A DNA stretch of 64,000 bases, taken from positions 8,372,001-8,436,000 of the forward strand of contig NC_079878.1 in assembly GCF_029227915.1 (NCBI RefSeq), written 5' to 3'. Positions within the stretch are counted from its first letter, which is position 1; each line of letters starts with the position of its first letter. Below, in pieces: positions 27,245-38,879 of this stretch. Origin of the DNA: Hydractinia symbiolongicarpus (Eukaryota; Cnidaria; Hydrozoa; Anthoathecata; Hydractiniidae). A program made the translations under genes and the position numbers. The notes beneath the pieces were generated by a model that did no database searches, was not told where the DNA came from, and saw only the letters and a list, made by a program, of their open reading frames with translations.

Positions 27245-27320
27245 ATCTCTGTGTCCTATCTCGTGACAGTATCAAGTCTGCAGTCACGGAAATCTGTCAC
27301 GAACAGCATGAAAACATGTT
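27245..27320 (+). repeat. third copy of the TCTCGTGACAG repeat, downstream of dioB
   Basis: TCCTATCTCGTGACAGTATC followed by CAGTCACGGA and CTGTCACGAACAG resembles 39366-39415 in sequence and order. It lies 2.8 kb past the dioB stop in the same relative orientation as the copies after dioA and dioC. Confidence 0.5.
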
Positions 27321-27416
27321 GTAAACATGTACTATATTTAACACAGTTCAATAATGGAATAATTTGTTTATTAAGCTGCGATGTAGCGCAATAATGTTTC
27401 GAATGTATGGAAGCAG

Positions 27417-27511
27417 CAACAAACAAACAAACAAACAAACACAAACAAACAAACAAACAAACAGACAAACAAATAAACACAAAAACAAACAAACAAACAA
27501 ACCAATAAGCA
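27417..27511 (+). repeat. (AAAC)n microsatellite
   Basis: Tract of AAAC/ACAA units with few interruptions, about 95 bp. Confidence 0.9.
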
Positions 27512-28189
27512 AACAAATAATCATCTCTTTTTCCCCGTTTAAACCTGTTTTGTATAGAGGTCATATAATGTTACCAGTAAATTCAGTTTTTGGTATCTTC
27601 TAAAATACTAGTGCAATTGTTATAAAAGTTTGTGACCATTATATTCTCATAATTGATACCTTTTCTAAAAATGAGATTTCAAGTATTCATGACGTTACAA
27701 GTTATTAGTAAACAATGAAAATTCCGAGTGAATGATGATGTTCTTAAAACATCACTCCAATAGTAAGGCCATGTCTACCAGACAACTAAAGCATACACTG
27801 TTAACAAGAATAACAATTCAGGTACTTATGTCACTTTCGCATTTTTTTTATTTATTTGTTATTTTCCTTTAAAGTGCTGCTTATTGTAGGTTAAAACATT
27901 TGTTGCTGTTTTTTCATAGCAAAATTAGGATTCCTTTTCTTTTTGTGGAATTAAATAAATTGATACCAAACAGTTCCTGCTCTGCACGTTCGTAGGAACC
28001 TAAATTGTAAACACAACGCTCGAAATATTTTCCCAGGGAGCAAGTTTGCCTGTACATAGTAGGGAATGTGACAGAGTTAAATCATGCTTTTATGTTTGGA
28101 TTCTGCAGGTTTTCTTAATTGCGTGAGTTCATTAGGACTGTGTTGTCAAATCAACTAGCTACTTGGTATGTTATCAAAAAACGACTGGA
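27512..28189. other. intergenic, no gene seen
   Basis: AT-rich sequence without recognisable coding, RNA or repeat features. Confidence 0.35.
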
Positions 28190-28405
28190 TTATTTTCTAT
28201 CATCAAATTGATTGGCTTGATGTTCCCAAAGATATCGTCCTTTTGCTATAAACCATGGAATAACAGTATCTCCTGTGCCCAACATCAATACATTTGATAG
28301 ACGCATTGTAGTTTTTAATAAAAGCGAAAAGACAAATCGTGGCAATAATTGTGTGCTTATGTTAGTATTATTGATGATGTCATTAGAGATTTGAATTTTG
28401 TTCAA
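28190..28405 (-). pseudogene. possible MPV17/PMP22-family exon fragment
   Basis: A 71-codon frame with RLSNVLMLGTGDTVIPWF followed by an LWEHQ...FDDRK segment. MPV17-like proteins of inner mitochondrial or peroxisomal membranes start with a helix ending in a GD-x3-Q motif and then a loop with D-x-x-R. The motif here reads GDTVIP, with Pro/Trp where Gln is usual. Only this exon-sized piece is present and no clear splice sites or following exons were found, so it is either an orphan exon or a truncated copy. The family match is tentative. Confidence 0.25.
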
Positions 28406-28739
28406 AATACCATGGTTTGCTTAAAATATAATTGCATTAATTCTGGAACGAATTTCTACATTTTGTTTTTCCAGCGCACTTTAAATGTAGTGTTGTCAGT
28501 TCATTTGAAGTAATCTACTGACCGTTAACCGGCTTATGTGGCAGGCAAGCGACTTAGAGCAATGCTGCACGTATATCTGGCGGTAATGTTACATAGTTAC
28601 AATGGGAGGGGAAAAAAGTCAATCATTAGGATGAAATCCTAATTTACTTAATCACTGAATCCCTAAAATTTGCCGGATAATCAAATTTTTAACAATCTTT
28701 GGGTTAAAAGCGAAAAAAAATGGGAAATCGAAATAAAAC

Positions 28740-28940
28740 TATACAGAATGATTCTGTTTCATGAGATAAAGCTATGTTGTAAGTTTCAAATTCTAATGAT
28801 AATCCCAGTGAAAGTAATAAGATTTTTCTGATTATAGGGATTTCATGGAAATTTAAGGGGTATTTTCAAGTAATAGCCAATATCTAAGGTTGTGGCAGGT
28901 AAAAGACCTAACAATTTGGCAGGTGTCTAATAGATAGTAG
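28740..28940 (-). repeat. degenerate copy of the piggyBac-like MITE
   Basis: The reverse complement matches the internal part of the element at 45793-46388: TCTATTAGACACCT, CTATTACTTGAAA, CCCTATAATCAGAAAA and CAGAATCATTCTG correspond in order. Termini are not intact here. Confidence 0.6.
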
Positions 28941-30755
28941 TGAAAAGTAAGTGAGTATTATAGCTATGCCTCACGGCAAAAGAAAGAGTTATTGGTAAAA
29001 CAACAGGCAGGTATATTTGGGATTACCAGTAATAATTGACACTGAAAAATATATTCTTTCATTCTATTGGTTCTGTTAGCATGTAATATGATTCTTTTGG
29101 ATATTGCAGGGTATATGCACTTGTGGAAAAACAATTGCAGAGAACACGATGCTATAAAAACACGTACGCAATCACCCGAGTCATCAATCTAAACAGTCAT
29201 CACTATCCAAGCAAGTAGAATCAGTGTAACTGTTAGATCGACAGAATCATTGTCGAAATTAAAATGTAAAGCATTGTTTAACACAAGGAGAAGAACAGTA
29301 ATGAAATTATTGAGGTCATTTCTTTATTGTAGGATTAAGTTTATGTCTGTAAAAAAATAGCGAGCGTTCAATGACAGAGAAAGATTCATGCGTTAACTAA
29401 TTAGTTTTTTTTAATCCGCTGTAATACACTGGACATTATCGGATAGCATGAGACAAAAGCGGAGGTTTTTATTTCAAGAACAACATGTCGTGATATTTAG
29501 TTACGTCTAATGATTGCGTGCAATTAGGCATTCTTGTGCTAAATATGATATAATTAATCATAAAAAGGCGCTGTTTATTTATGCTTTCTTTTAATTAATC
29601 TTGAATTAATGACCATGTTATTGCAGGTTTATCGGCTTAGTAATGACTTATTACCAATGATTGCAAAAATTGATGCCGTTATGAACAACATTATAGGAAG
29701 ACGTCATTCCATGAGAATATGCTGTAACAAACGTCAAGTGTTGGTTTGAAAGTTGACATGTAGATGTTACGGGGTTGTTATAAATGTAGGAATTATGCAT
29801 AGTTTTATTAACCGGCTATCATGTAAAAGAACAATAATCCTAACTCTAACACATAATAGCCGGGAAATACCATAATCCGCAATTGATCACATACATTTTT
29901 ATAGTTAGCTTATTCTTAAACTTTTAAAAATAATTAACCCCCGTCTTCCACCTGTCCCTTCTATCAGAAATATTTGAATCTATATCTTTTTGTTTGACAA
30001 TTGCATAAGATGCGACCCCTTCTTTCTATAACTGTAAATACCTCTCATTCAAGTTGGGATTCTTAACCCTGTATTTAAAAAGCTTTTAAGCTCTATTGCT
30101 ACAGCAGAAACAGGGTATAGCATAAAAAAAATATTTTTCTGAGAACACTTGTTTTCTCCGCTTATCATTATTAGTTGAAATGGTTCCTATGTTAATACCT
30201 TGTATAATAAGGTATTATAAATCATCAAGTTTTAGACCTAGAGCAGCGTTTTAGGGGTTATAAAAAGAAAAGTGATTGTCTATTCGTAGGATGTTTCAAT
30301 GGAGGAATAACCATATATGATTCTATGTTATTTTTTTTGTTTTCTGTTTTTTATTTTATGCAAAAAAAGGATTGACGGAATGAATATATAGATGAATAAA
30401 TATTTTTATCTCATGGAATGTTTTAAGCATGCCATCACAGCACCGCCTAGACAACAAAATATTTTGTTATAATTTTATATTTTTAATCATGTAGTTATCG
30501 GTAAGGTCAAAACATGTTAATTAAAGGATAAATATCTCAATCAATAACAGCTAAGGACGAGCACGAATTTTTGTCACGCAAGCTTGAAGAGAGATTTGAA
30601 TTTCCTTTTCCTTGTCAGTATACATCAACAGTGAATATGAAACTTTTGAGTTTAGTTTCTTCTTAATTGTACTTTTATTTTTAAGGTAACATTCCAATCA
30701 CTTGCTCACTTCTTAAGGTCGCAATAACGTATTAATTCTTACTAGTCGTTAGCAC
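28941..30755. other. intergenic, no gene seen
   Basis: AT-rich. A lone cassette remnant ACTAGTCGTTAGCACGTGG lies at 30741-30759. No gene supported. Confidence 0.35.
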
Positions 30756-31720
30756 GTGGAAAATATACTTCTCCTCAGTTTATTAGCCGTCGCGCAGGTA
30801 AACCATGCCACACATCCAGGTGGAGCGCTTATGTGCAGGCATACACTGTGTGGCGCATCCCATAAAGCATTTATAGGAATGCAGCATCTCCGGCGTAATT
30901 ATTTTTTAAACTGGAATACAACCTATTCTCATACCATCGTAGGAGAAGGTGTTGGTCAGTATTTTGTTTTTTTCGCGGAAAATGTGCAAAAAATAATCGT
31001 GACACCAGGACTGAGTAACTTGTACATGTACTTCCTGTTGCACATCCACGAGTAGAGTGCTTAGATTTGTCTGCATATAGGCGTGATACTCCATTCAAAA
31101 TAGCTTTATCGCAAATTCGGTTTAAATAAAAACACACGAAACAGCCTGCCTCCTTTCAACTAAAACAATCACTCAGCAAATATATTTTGCGAAATAATTT
31201 TTTGAAAAAAACATAAAACCAGTCCTTATAAAATAAATTGTGTGTAAAAAGTAAACCCTAAGTATCAAAGGTTAATCGAGACTGGTGTATTATCATTAAA
31301 TCAATAAAATACATTAAAAGGTGTAGCTATGTAATTGCATTTTAAAAAAGATAATTTGAAAATTTTGGTGCAAAAAACTGTATTACTATTAATACTACTA
31401 TTAATTTTTAGCCAGAGGTAGTTCAGTCACTGTAAATAACTAAAACTCTAGTTGCAGTTGAGTATAACTCAATTTGGTAAAGATAATACAAAACTAAATG
31501 ATGTTGGTTAGATTACTAAGCTCTTATACCAAGCTGAGTACAAACCTTGGAATAGCAATAAGTTATGCTAGCTAACTGGCTGTGATGCCCTCTAAAAAAA
31601 TAAAAAAAATAAATACAAAGCTTTTAACATACAAAAAAGTTTAAAAAAAGGATCTACAAACCTCCTTCCAAATGGCCAACGCTATGTTAGATCGTCCACG
31701 AGGAATGCTGCCATCGCAAG
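30756..31720 (+). repeat. dispersed repeat copy (CACTCAG family)
   Basis: Shares blocks with 4400-5300 and 52140-52620 in the same order: CGGTTTAAATAAAAACACAC, CAGCCTG, AATCACTCAGCAAAT, GGTTAATCGAGACTG, AGGTGTAGCTATGTAA. A 99-codon open frame at its start is judged part of the repeat. Confidence 0.55.
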
Positions 31721-33639
31721 AGCTTCACGTATGACTCCTTTAAGAAACGAATCAAAAGGGTACGCGTGTTCATATGCACAATGGCGTTGTTTCTAATTCT
31801 GCGGGGTTTTATTGAAATAGAATACTTGTTTTTCAATGATTTCACTGCAAGATTAAAGAAGCCATCGTTGCTTTGAGACCATATTGCCTACAAAAAACAG
31901 ACAAAATACGGCTATTTTTAACATAGATTTGAATTTCTACAAAAAGTCTCTTTTCCGTGTAATTCTCAAAACAAAATTATTGATTTAAATTCGATTTGTC
32001 ATTATAATTTCGAATATAATGAAATTTAGATGTTCTTACCTGCCATAAAATGTTGCACAGAATCATTTGATTGCATCATCTTAATCAGCATTTTGCACAA
32101 GTGGTTTAACCTTTACTCTAAATACGTGATTAAATATTTTCTCCCAATAACATCCTTCCTTGAATAAACCATCACCCTTAAATTCATTTCCAAGAAATAA
32201 CGCATAACCTTTGAATAAATGCCCATTGAAGAGAGTTGTGATGGGTATTTTTTTGCTAATTGTGATCCCAGGAAATGTTCAAGATTTATTTTTACTCTGA
32301 ATTGTCACTAAACCGTGTAAGCCTCCGGACAGTTGAGAAATGGGTAAATCATTTTTCTGACTCTTTCTTATCTGTTTAGCTAAGGCTTTTTATTAGAATC
32401 GTTTACATTTTTTTAATCATAATTTTTGTTACATACTTCCGGAACAAAATCACTGTTCATAAAATGTCACAACATTTCTGGACTACTGGTTTCATTTTTA
32501 GCGTCCTTATCAGTTGAGCAAAATAAACTATTTAATTCTCAGCATAGCACATATACGTCATAGACGGTCGCTACGCCAAGATAAATATAATAACGAAAGA
32601 AGCATAAATATAGAATTGAAACTTTACTAAAGGACAGATTACACGAGGTGAACCAGCCTAGTTTTTCCGAATCTCGGTTTCGCAGGCCGGAAATTTCTCA
32701 AGTGATCTCTGAAGCCCGGAGCGAATTTTTCATTTTTATGCATTATTAAAGCCTTGCAGGTGAGGAATATGTTTTCTAAATACTAGCCGGTTTTGTTGTT
32801 GTGCTGTAAAATAGAAAGACCAAGGCCAAAATTTCAGACCGAATTCAAGCATTTTGAGGAAGGGCGATGAAAATTTGCGAATAAAAGAACGGATGTTGAC
32901 CGAATATCGAATAAATATGTATAATTTTTTAGCAAGTGTTACCAAGTGTGTCTTCAAGGTCTGTGCATATGCTAAGACAATTTCAGACCGAATGAAACGC
33001 CAAACGTTGATTAAGATTGACCTGCCAAATTTTCATATTTCACGATACGATATAAGTAGGATTAATGCCTGGCAATATAGACCACTAGTCAATTCAATGT
33101 GTCTCTTTAAACGAAGTCATATGTCGTTCTTAAATACTTACACACGTGCTATCAAAGCTTTGGCAATATTAGTTTTCACCGGAAACTCAATATTTCATCC
33201 CACAAAAAAATGACCGCAAACTGTTTTTGGCTGGGTTTGATTGAAATAAACACAATGCTTAACATATTTGGCACATGTGCTGACATTTGTTACGTAAAAA
33301 AATATATATGGTTATTATCTTAGCACTTGATATTATAGAAGTTGTTTTTATCATTGTCCATTTCAAGTAGAGAAAAGCAACTTAGCTGGAAATTTTTTTA
33401 GGAGGAGTGTTGTACACGTTTTATGCAATAAACGAGATAAATTTTATCCATGATAAAACCATAAATTAGATTGTTTTTTGTTAGAATATATCAAACATTC
33501 GTGAATTCTTTACCTTAATTTTCCGAAAAAGTTAACCTAGAAAAGCCTTGAACATGTTACCAAACCACCGGAGGAGTTCAAATGGAGTTAAAAATTACTT
33601 GGCCATATCCTTAATTAAATTGGTTTTTTTTCGGTCTAT
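31721..33639. other. intergenic, one unrecognised 119-codon frame
   Basis: A plus-strand frame at 32854-33213 is longer than most in the window but shows no domain, signal peptide or splice context; not called as a gene. The rest is AT-rich without features. Confidence 0.3.
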
Positions 33640-33933
33640 TATACTTCTGGACGAGAAAAATCATAGTTATTATTCTTTCTATGTGAACAGGAAATCGTGC
33701 TTTAATCAGCCCATCCCTGCTAATAATTTGATATTGCACAGCATGCATATCTATACAAAGATGGTAAGTCGGAATAGACATTATTCTTAACATTTCTTTG
33801 TGAGACTTGCCACATGCTATCCATTACCATGCGTTGTCATTAATTGTTATAGCAATAAAATCAGCTAGATAATCTCACATGTATGTCGCACGCGATTGAA
33901 AAAACTGTACTTGAGTCAAGTGAAACTGTTCTG
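33640..33933 (+). repeat. upstream block of the inverted duplication, dioC side
   Basis: Reverse-complement counterpart of 13195-13460, located 1.27-1.56 kb before the dioC ATG. It contains TCGCACGCGATTGA (33886-33899), matching the dioA-side element. The two arms are clearly homologous but diverged by many indels. Confidence 0.7.
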
Positions 33934-34960
33934 TAACGTTACTCAGTTCTGCCTAACATTGCCATTCAACGGACAACCATTGCTCTTTGGTACTAAAGAT
34001 GGAAAGATCAGGATTTTAAAAGGACACGGGGGTTGTTTGGTAAATTATGATACACATTCCGGCTTCAGTGAATGAACAGGAAAGAAAAACAGAAAGGGAA
34101 GTATAGAAAAACTCTAAGTAATAAATAAATGAAATAGCGTCATTAATTTTTTTACATCATTTAAAAAAGTCTTTTGTTACCGGACAGACTAAACATTTTG
34201 CATTATACTCGTGTATATGATTTATTTTGACGTCAAAGAATTTTATTAAACTTTTATATCAGTTTTATACGAAAATAGAAGTTATTTACAAAGTTAAGAA
34301 CATCCAGTCTGGATTAAAATTTGATAGAACTATAGCATCCTTATTATAAGGCCGTTGTGTAATAATATGCTAGAAGTTCGTATTGTTGACATGTACATAT
34401 TTCTATTCTTCCTAAAAGCAATCAAAATACTGCCTCATTTAGTAGATATATATTCCTCTGTGTGTTCTGATTGGCTTATAGCATGCCACGTGTTAATATA
34501 AATCAATTTCATTAGTTAAGAGTATGTTTTGGGAATTGCCCGATTGTTATTGTAAAAAGACAACAACATAGAAATAAGAAAAAATAAGGGGCTTTAATGT
34601 TCATTCGGGTAAAAAACTTGTTTTTATTGTCAATGTTTTTGTCACTGCTGTTTTAATAAATTTTGTAAAAAGTAATAAAAAATATCTTACCATTTGATTT
34701 CAATTTAGTAAAAAACCATAGTTGTAAATTTGAAAGCTATAACAATCCCGAGTTGAGCATCATACAATCAATCCTTAGTGACTCTTAAATTAGGGATCAA
34801 AATATTATTTACTGAAAACTTTTTTACCGAGAAAAATACATTAAAATAACATTAAACTAAAAATATAATTTCCTACTTAAATCCTTTCTTTCTTGCACTA
34901 ATTGTTTTTAATGCTACCCTATGTATTTTGCAGAACATGCAAACTTTCTCTTGTGCAACC

Positions 34961-35128
34961 ATCGCGTGACTGTGCGGTGGTATGTCTACATATTAATGCA
35001 TATTATCTGATTACCAGTGGGTAATTATAAAGAGAAATATTAAAATTGTCTTTAAAAAGCGCATTAAAATGCATTTGTTTTCTAAAAAATTAATTTTACA
35101 TTGACCTATTTACGCACGGCTATAAAAG
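34961..35128 (+). promoter_or_regulatory. core promoter of deiodinase paralog C
   Basis: ATCGCGTGACT lies at 34961-34971 and TATAAAAG at 35121-35128, 160 bp apart. The TATA box is 80 bp before the ATG. The bases after the element (GTATGTCTACATATTAATGC) match the paralog B promoter. Same arrangement as A and B. Confidence 0.6.
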
Positions 35129-35200
35129 CACTGCATTGCATGGTGGTGTCTAAAACAGGGAAAGGTTGAGAACAAGCAGTACATATAACCTACCTTCATC

Positions 35201-36069
35201 ATGATGACAAAAAAAGAAATCGTTTTGAAACCATTAGTTAAAGTTGGAGTTGGTGTGGTGTTTGGGGTTGGTAAAGTTGCGGTGCTCATTCCTATCACAA
35301 GAAAGAAGATATACAAAGTTATGAGGACAGCAGCTAAAACAGATAGAGATGATGACTTCAAAGACACGTTGTTTACAAAACCAATGTACAAAACTCTTGT
35401 AAAACAAATATTGATGGACATCTCAAAACCATTGCAAATCAAATCAGTTATTCCAAATTTACCGCTCTACAAGATGGATCAAGATCTACCTACAACAACA
35501 CGGAAAACATATTTACATAATATTCAACGAAAAGGTGTTCCATTGGTTATCTCCTTTGGCAGCTGCAGCTGACCTCCATTCATGGCGGAGTTGAAGCAAT
35601 TTCTTGATCTTTGTGAAAAATTTCAAGGGATTGTTGATTTCGCCATAATATACGTCGAAGAAGCACATCCGGCCAACGGATGGATTGTCAAGGTAATTAT
35701 TTTATTTTTTTAGTTTATTTTACATTTAATTTTTCTATATTTTTTTATGTGGCTTTAAAATATATTGTCAGGTCATCTCATTAAAAACACTTTATTATAC
35801 CTCTAAATTCTTTTTTTTAGCATCAACGACTATTACCAGCTCAAAACAACATTTCTGATAGAATTGATGCTGCAAGTGAGTTACAGAGTATGTGTCCTAA
35901 AATTCCCATGTACGTAGATCCATTCGATAACAAGATCTGTAAAGCCTTTGCTGCATATCCAGAACGATTATACGTACTACAAGACAATGCTGTAAGATAC
36001 CAAGGTAAAATGGGACCGTTTGGATATTCAGTTAATGAAGTTGAAACTTGGTTGGTGAAGAATACTTAG
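35201..36069 (+). CDS. iodothyronine deiodinase-like selenoprotein, paralog C (two exons)
   Basis: Exon 1 is 35201-35692 (164 codons) and exon 2 is 35821-36069 (82 codons plus TAG), with a 128-bp phase-0 intron (GTAATT...TTTTTAG); total 246 residues. In-frame TGA at 35570-35572 (codon 124, followed by C) falls in VISFGSCS-Sec-PPFM. It is followed by FAIIYVEEAHPANGW and the C-terminal ERLYVLQDNAVRYQGKMGPF block. The N-terminus (MMTKKEIVLKPLVKVGVGVV) has a positively charged start and a hydrophobic segment, as in membrane-anchored deiodinases. Exon 2 differs from paralog A at about five residues only, so A and C are the closest pair, in agreement with their shared upstream DNA. The position of the second conserved catalytic-site His of vertebrate deiodinases appears to be Gln here, as in A and B (LPAQNNISDR). 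Confidence 0.9.
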
Positions 36070-36319
36070 CTAACTTTTGTTATATGCTAATTAAAATTGA
36101 GGCTCTTAGAGTTTTATTTCAAATTACTTCATAAACAGTCCACTTTGCTTGTGCTTTTATGAAATTATCTGATTATTTTTATGTCCTCTGTTCTTCAGAA
36201 AATACCTCAGATTCTTTGAAATCTGTTTAGTGATTCCTCTAACAAATTAATGAGTGTAAATATTAACATTAATATATATTGTATAAAATTTAACTATAGG
36301 AATATTATTATTTTTTTTT

Positions 36320-36397
36320 CGAAAAGATTTTGTGATTATTTGTTTGTAAAGCGATTCTTTAGTTGTTAAAACAAATATGATGTAGTTTGATCTTTCG
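36320..36397 (+). promoter_or_regulatory. SECIS element of deiodinase paralog C
   Basis: The hairpin lies 251 nt after the stop. Helix I is CGAAAAGAT / ATCTTTCG (one bulged A). The core has 5' GTGA (36332-36335) and 3' TGAT (36378-36381). Helix II is a perfect TATTTGTTT / AAACAAATA. The apical AAA (36348-36350) lies 12 nt after GTGA. This is the cleanest of the three and fits the eukaryotic SECIS pattern well. Confidence 0.87.
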
Positions 36398-38879
36398 TAA
36401 ATATAAAGTAAAAAAAAATCGTATTGCTTTGTTGTTCTTGGAATAGGTTTCGCTTAAATTTTCAAATATTATTTTAGTTTGTACGTTTTCATTTATTCAT
36501 TCACTTATTCATTCATTCAACACTAAACATTTAATTTCGGCAAAGTACTGTTTTATACGCAGTTAACGGTATTTATGGCGGGGTTAGGAGTTTTTGTCTA
36601 ATTGGCATCTTATCTGACGTCAGCAAATGTTATTGCTAGGTGTCATCTTAGTCATGTATGATTTTTAATTACTCATGTAACTGACATCATTCGTACCAAG
36701 TTTTACGACTAAGTTTAATAAAAAAAAGTTATGAAGGTAGGCCATTTTTACCTGGGTACAACACTCGACTTCCATACTTACTCTGGCATGAATACGGCTA
36801 CAAATCATCTTCGTCATAAATATTACTTTCCATCCTCGCACATTCAGATAACATTGTGTAATAACCGGGCCACTCAGAAGGTCAATGTACAAGAAATTAT
36901 ACTTACTTTTTTGAAAGAATATAGACAACTTGTTATTAAGTTCTGCCTTTTTAATTATTTTTCAGTTTTTTTGTAGCAAAACATATACAGTTTGCAAAAT
37001 AATACATAAAAGATCAAAAGTTTGTTGTGATAAGAAGGAACTGTATTATTATATAGATGCTATACTAAATAGAGTTAAAAAGGTAATTATTGTAGGTAGC
37101 CGTTGCTTTAATTGGCTGCAATAATTTGGTATGTTTCTGTGCAGAATTTGGAAGAAAATAGGTAGCTAACTATATAATAAAGGTTTTCTTTTACAAGAAA
37201 GCTTAATTTCAAAGCAAGGTAATTTTTTATGTAGAATAAAATTATGGATATTGATTATTTGTAAAGTTTCCGTTCGTTTCAGTTATATTCCTTTTGCCAT
37301 AAGCTGGGCTTTTTAAAAGATCTGTGCTTTAAATTACAATACTGTGCTAACTTGTATTGTAACTCCTTGGTTAAAACTTTAAATTCGATGTCATCAGATT
37401 TCTCAAGATAACAGTAAAACAAACTGATGTTTATATGGGAGAGTAAGAAATGTCAGAGAATTTATCTTTCTTATTATCTACATGCTACCTCCTACATGCT
37501 AAGACTTGGAAATAAAAATTAATAAAGTACCTGCAGCTTAGGGATGATTTAGGGTAATGACTTTAAAGAATATGTTAAAAAGTCTAAAGGAAGAATTGAT
37601 TTATTTTTCATTATAATTTTTAAACTGCACTAAACAAAGGATTTGGTGTAACTGGTGCTGTAAAATGCGCCTAATAAACTCCATGCGACAACGGGTTGAA
37701 GAGACGATTTACGCCCAGCCTGACGATATTATAATAACTCCCTGCTAAATTGCACAATTTTAGATATACCAAAAAAATTGTTGGGGACAAAATTATTGCG
37801 ACATGACAATAGTTTGATGATTTTGTGGCATGTGATTTCTTTAGTTCGGTAATATCTTTGATTTCTTTTCCTTTTGAATAACAATGTCTCTCAGGATTTT
37901 TAGGAGTGGAGTTTTACCGTACACACGAGTTTCATAGTCCATGAAACTTCAATAATCTAACTTAGATAATCTAGACTTAACATTGAAATTAGTTCCAGTG
38001 ATTTACTATTTTTTACATTTTTCGACATCAATTATTACATTTTGGCATGTCTTCAATAATTTTTCGATTCACAAAGGTAGATTGAATTTGGCAACATAAA
38101 TTATTGGGATATTGAAAACCGCAATAACTTATGTCTGGAATAATTTATACCACAATAGCGTATGCCCGCAAAAATTTATGTCCTTAAGATAACTGAAACT
38201 ACACCTCAAGCTTTAAAGCTTTCCAGAATCGGTATAGTATATTCGCATAATTATGATCTGATTTCCCCCCTTTGTTGCCAAGCCCTTACGTACCAATTTG
38301 GTTGTAAATAGGGCTAAATGTTGCCCAAAATGTTAGGTTTCAAGATTGGTACAATATTTGTATAATTGCTTGGTATTTAGTTACACTAATGTGACAAACT
38401 AAAATGGTGTATCCATTTATACTACGAAGTCTCTCCTAACTCTCCTAAAGCTAAAACATTAAAGAAACCAAGATGCAAGTTTTAACTGAGCAACCCCGGC
38501 TATCGCCAGCACGAATAGGTTTAATTGGAATCCAAGTAAAAATTGGTATTTTGGGCAAATTTCCTACCTCTGTTGAAGTCACAGCAAAGGTGCTGACATT
38601 ACCAAGTGATTTTCATTACCTCTTGTGTCTCATCTGTACAAAATCTGTACAAAAATTGACTTAATTTAGAGACATTTATCCTTTAAAAACACCGGACAAA
38701 TTACTAGTGTTGTAATAAACAGAGATTGTTATATTCATTGAGTATCTGCAAACTTAATTTACCACAATCCACGTGTCACTGAAGAAAAAAATCATGATTA
38801 TCGTAAGTAAGAAGCTTCATGGGGTACATTTGTTTCGTTGTCTTATGATATTAATGCTATCCTATTGAATAAAAAGATA
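36398..38879. other. intergenic after dioC, no gene seen
   Basis: No supported gene. 36490-36520 has CATTCATT-type short repeats with a counterpart at 10945-10965 after dioA. Short frames at 36665-37124 are on overlapping strands and unrecognised. Confidence 0.35.

Noticed and set aside
30756-31055. 99-codon ORF
   Set aside because: Lies in a dispersed repeat with relatives near 4500 and 52200 that do not keep the frame.
32854-33213. 119-codon plus-strand ORF
   Set aside because: No domain, signal, splice context or paralog seen; compatible with chance in the less AT-rich patch.
36069-36319. Hairpin CAGATT/AATCTG near 36210 as the dioC SECIS
   Set aside because: It lacks the GTGA/TGAT core and apical AA; the hairpin at 36320-36397 has all parts and is shared with the other paralogs.
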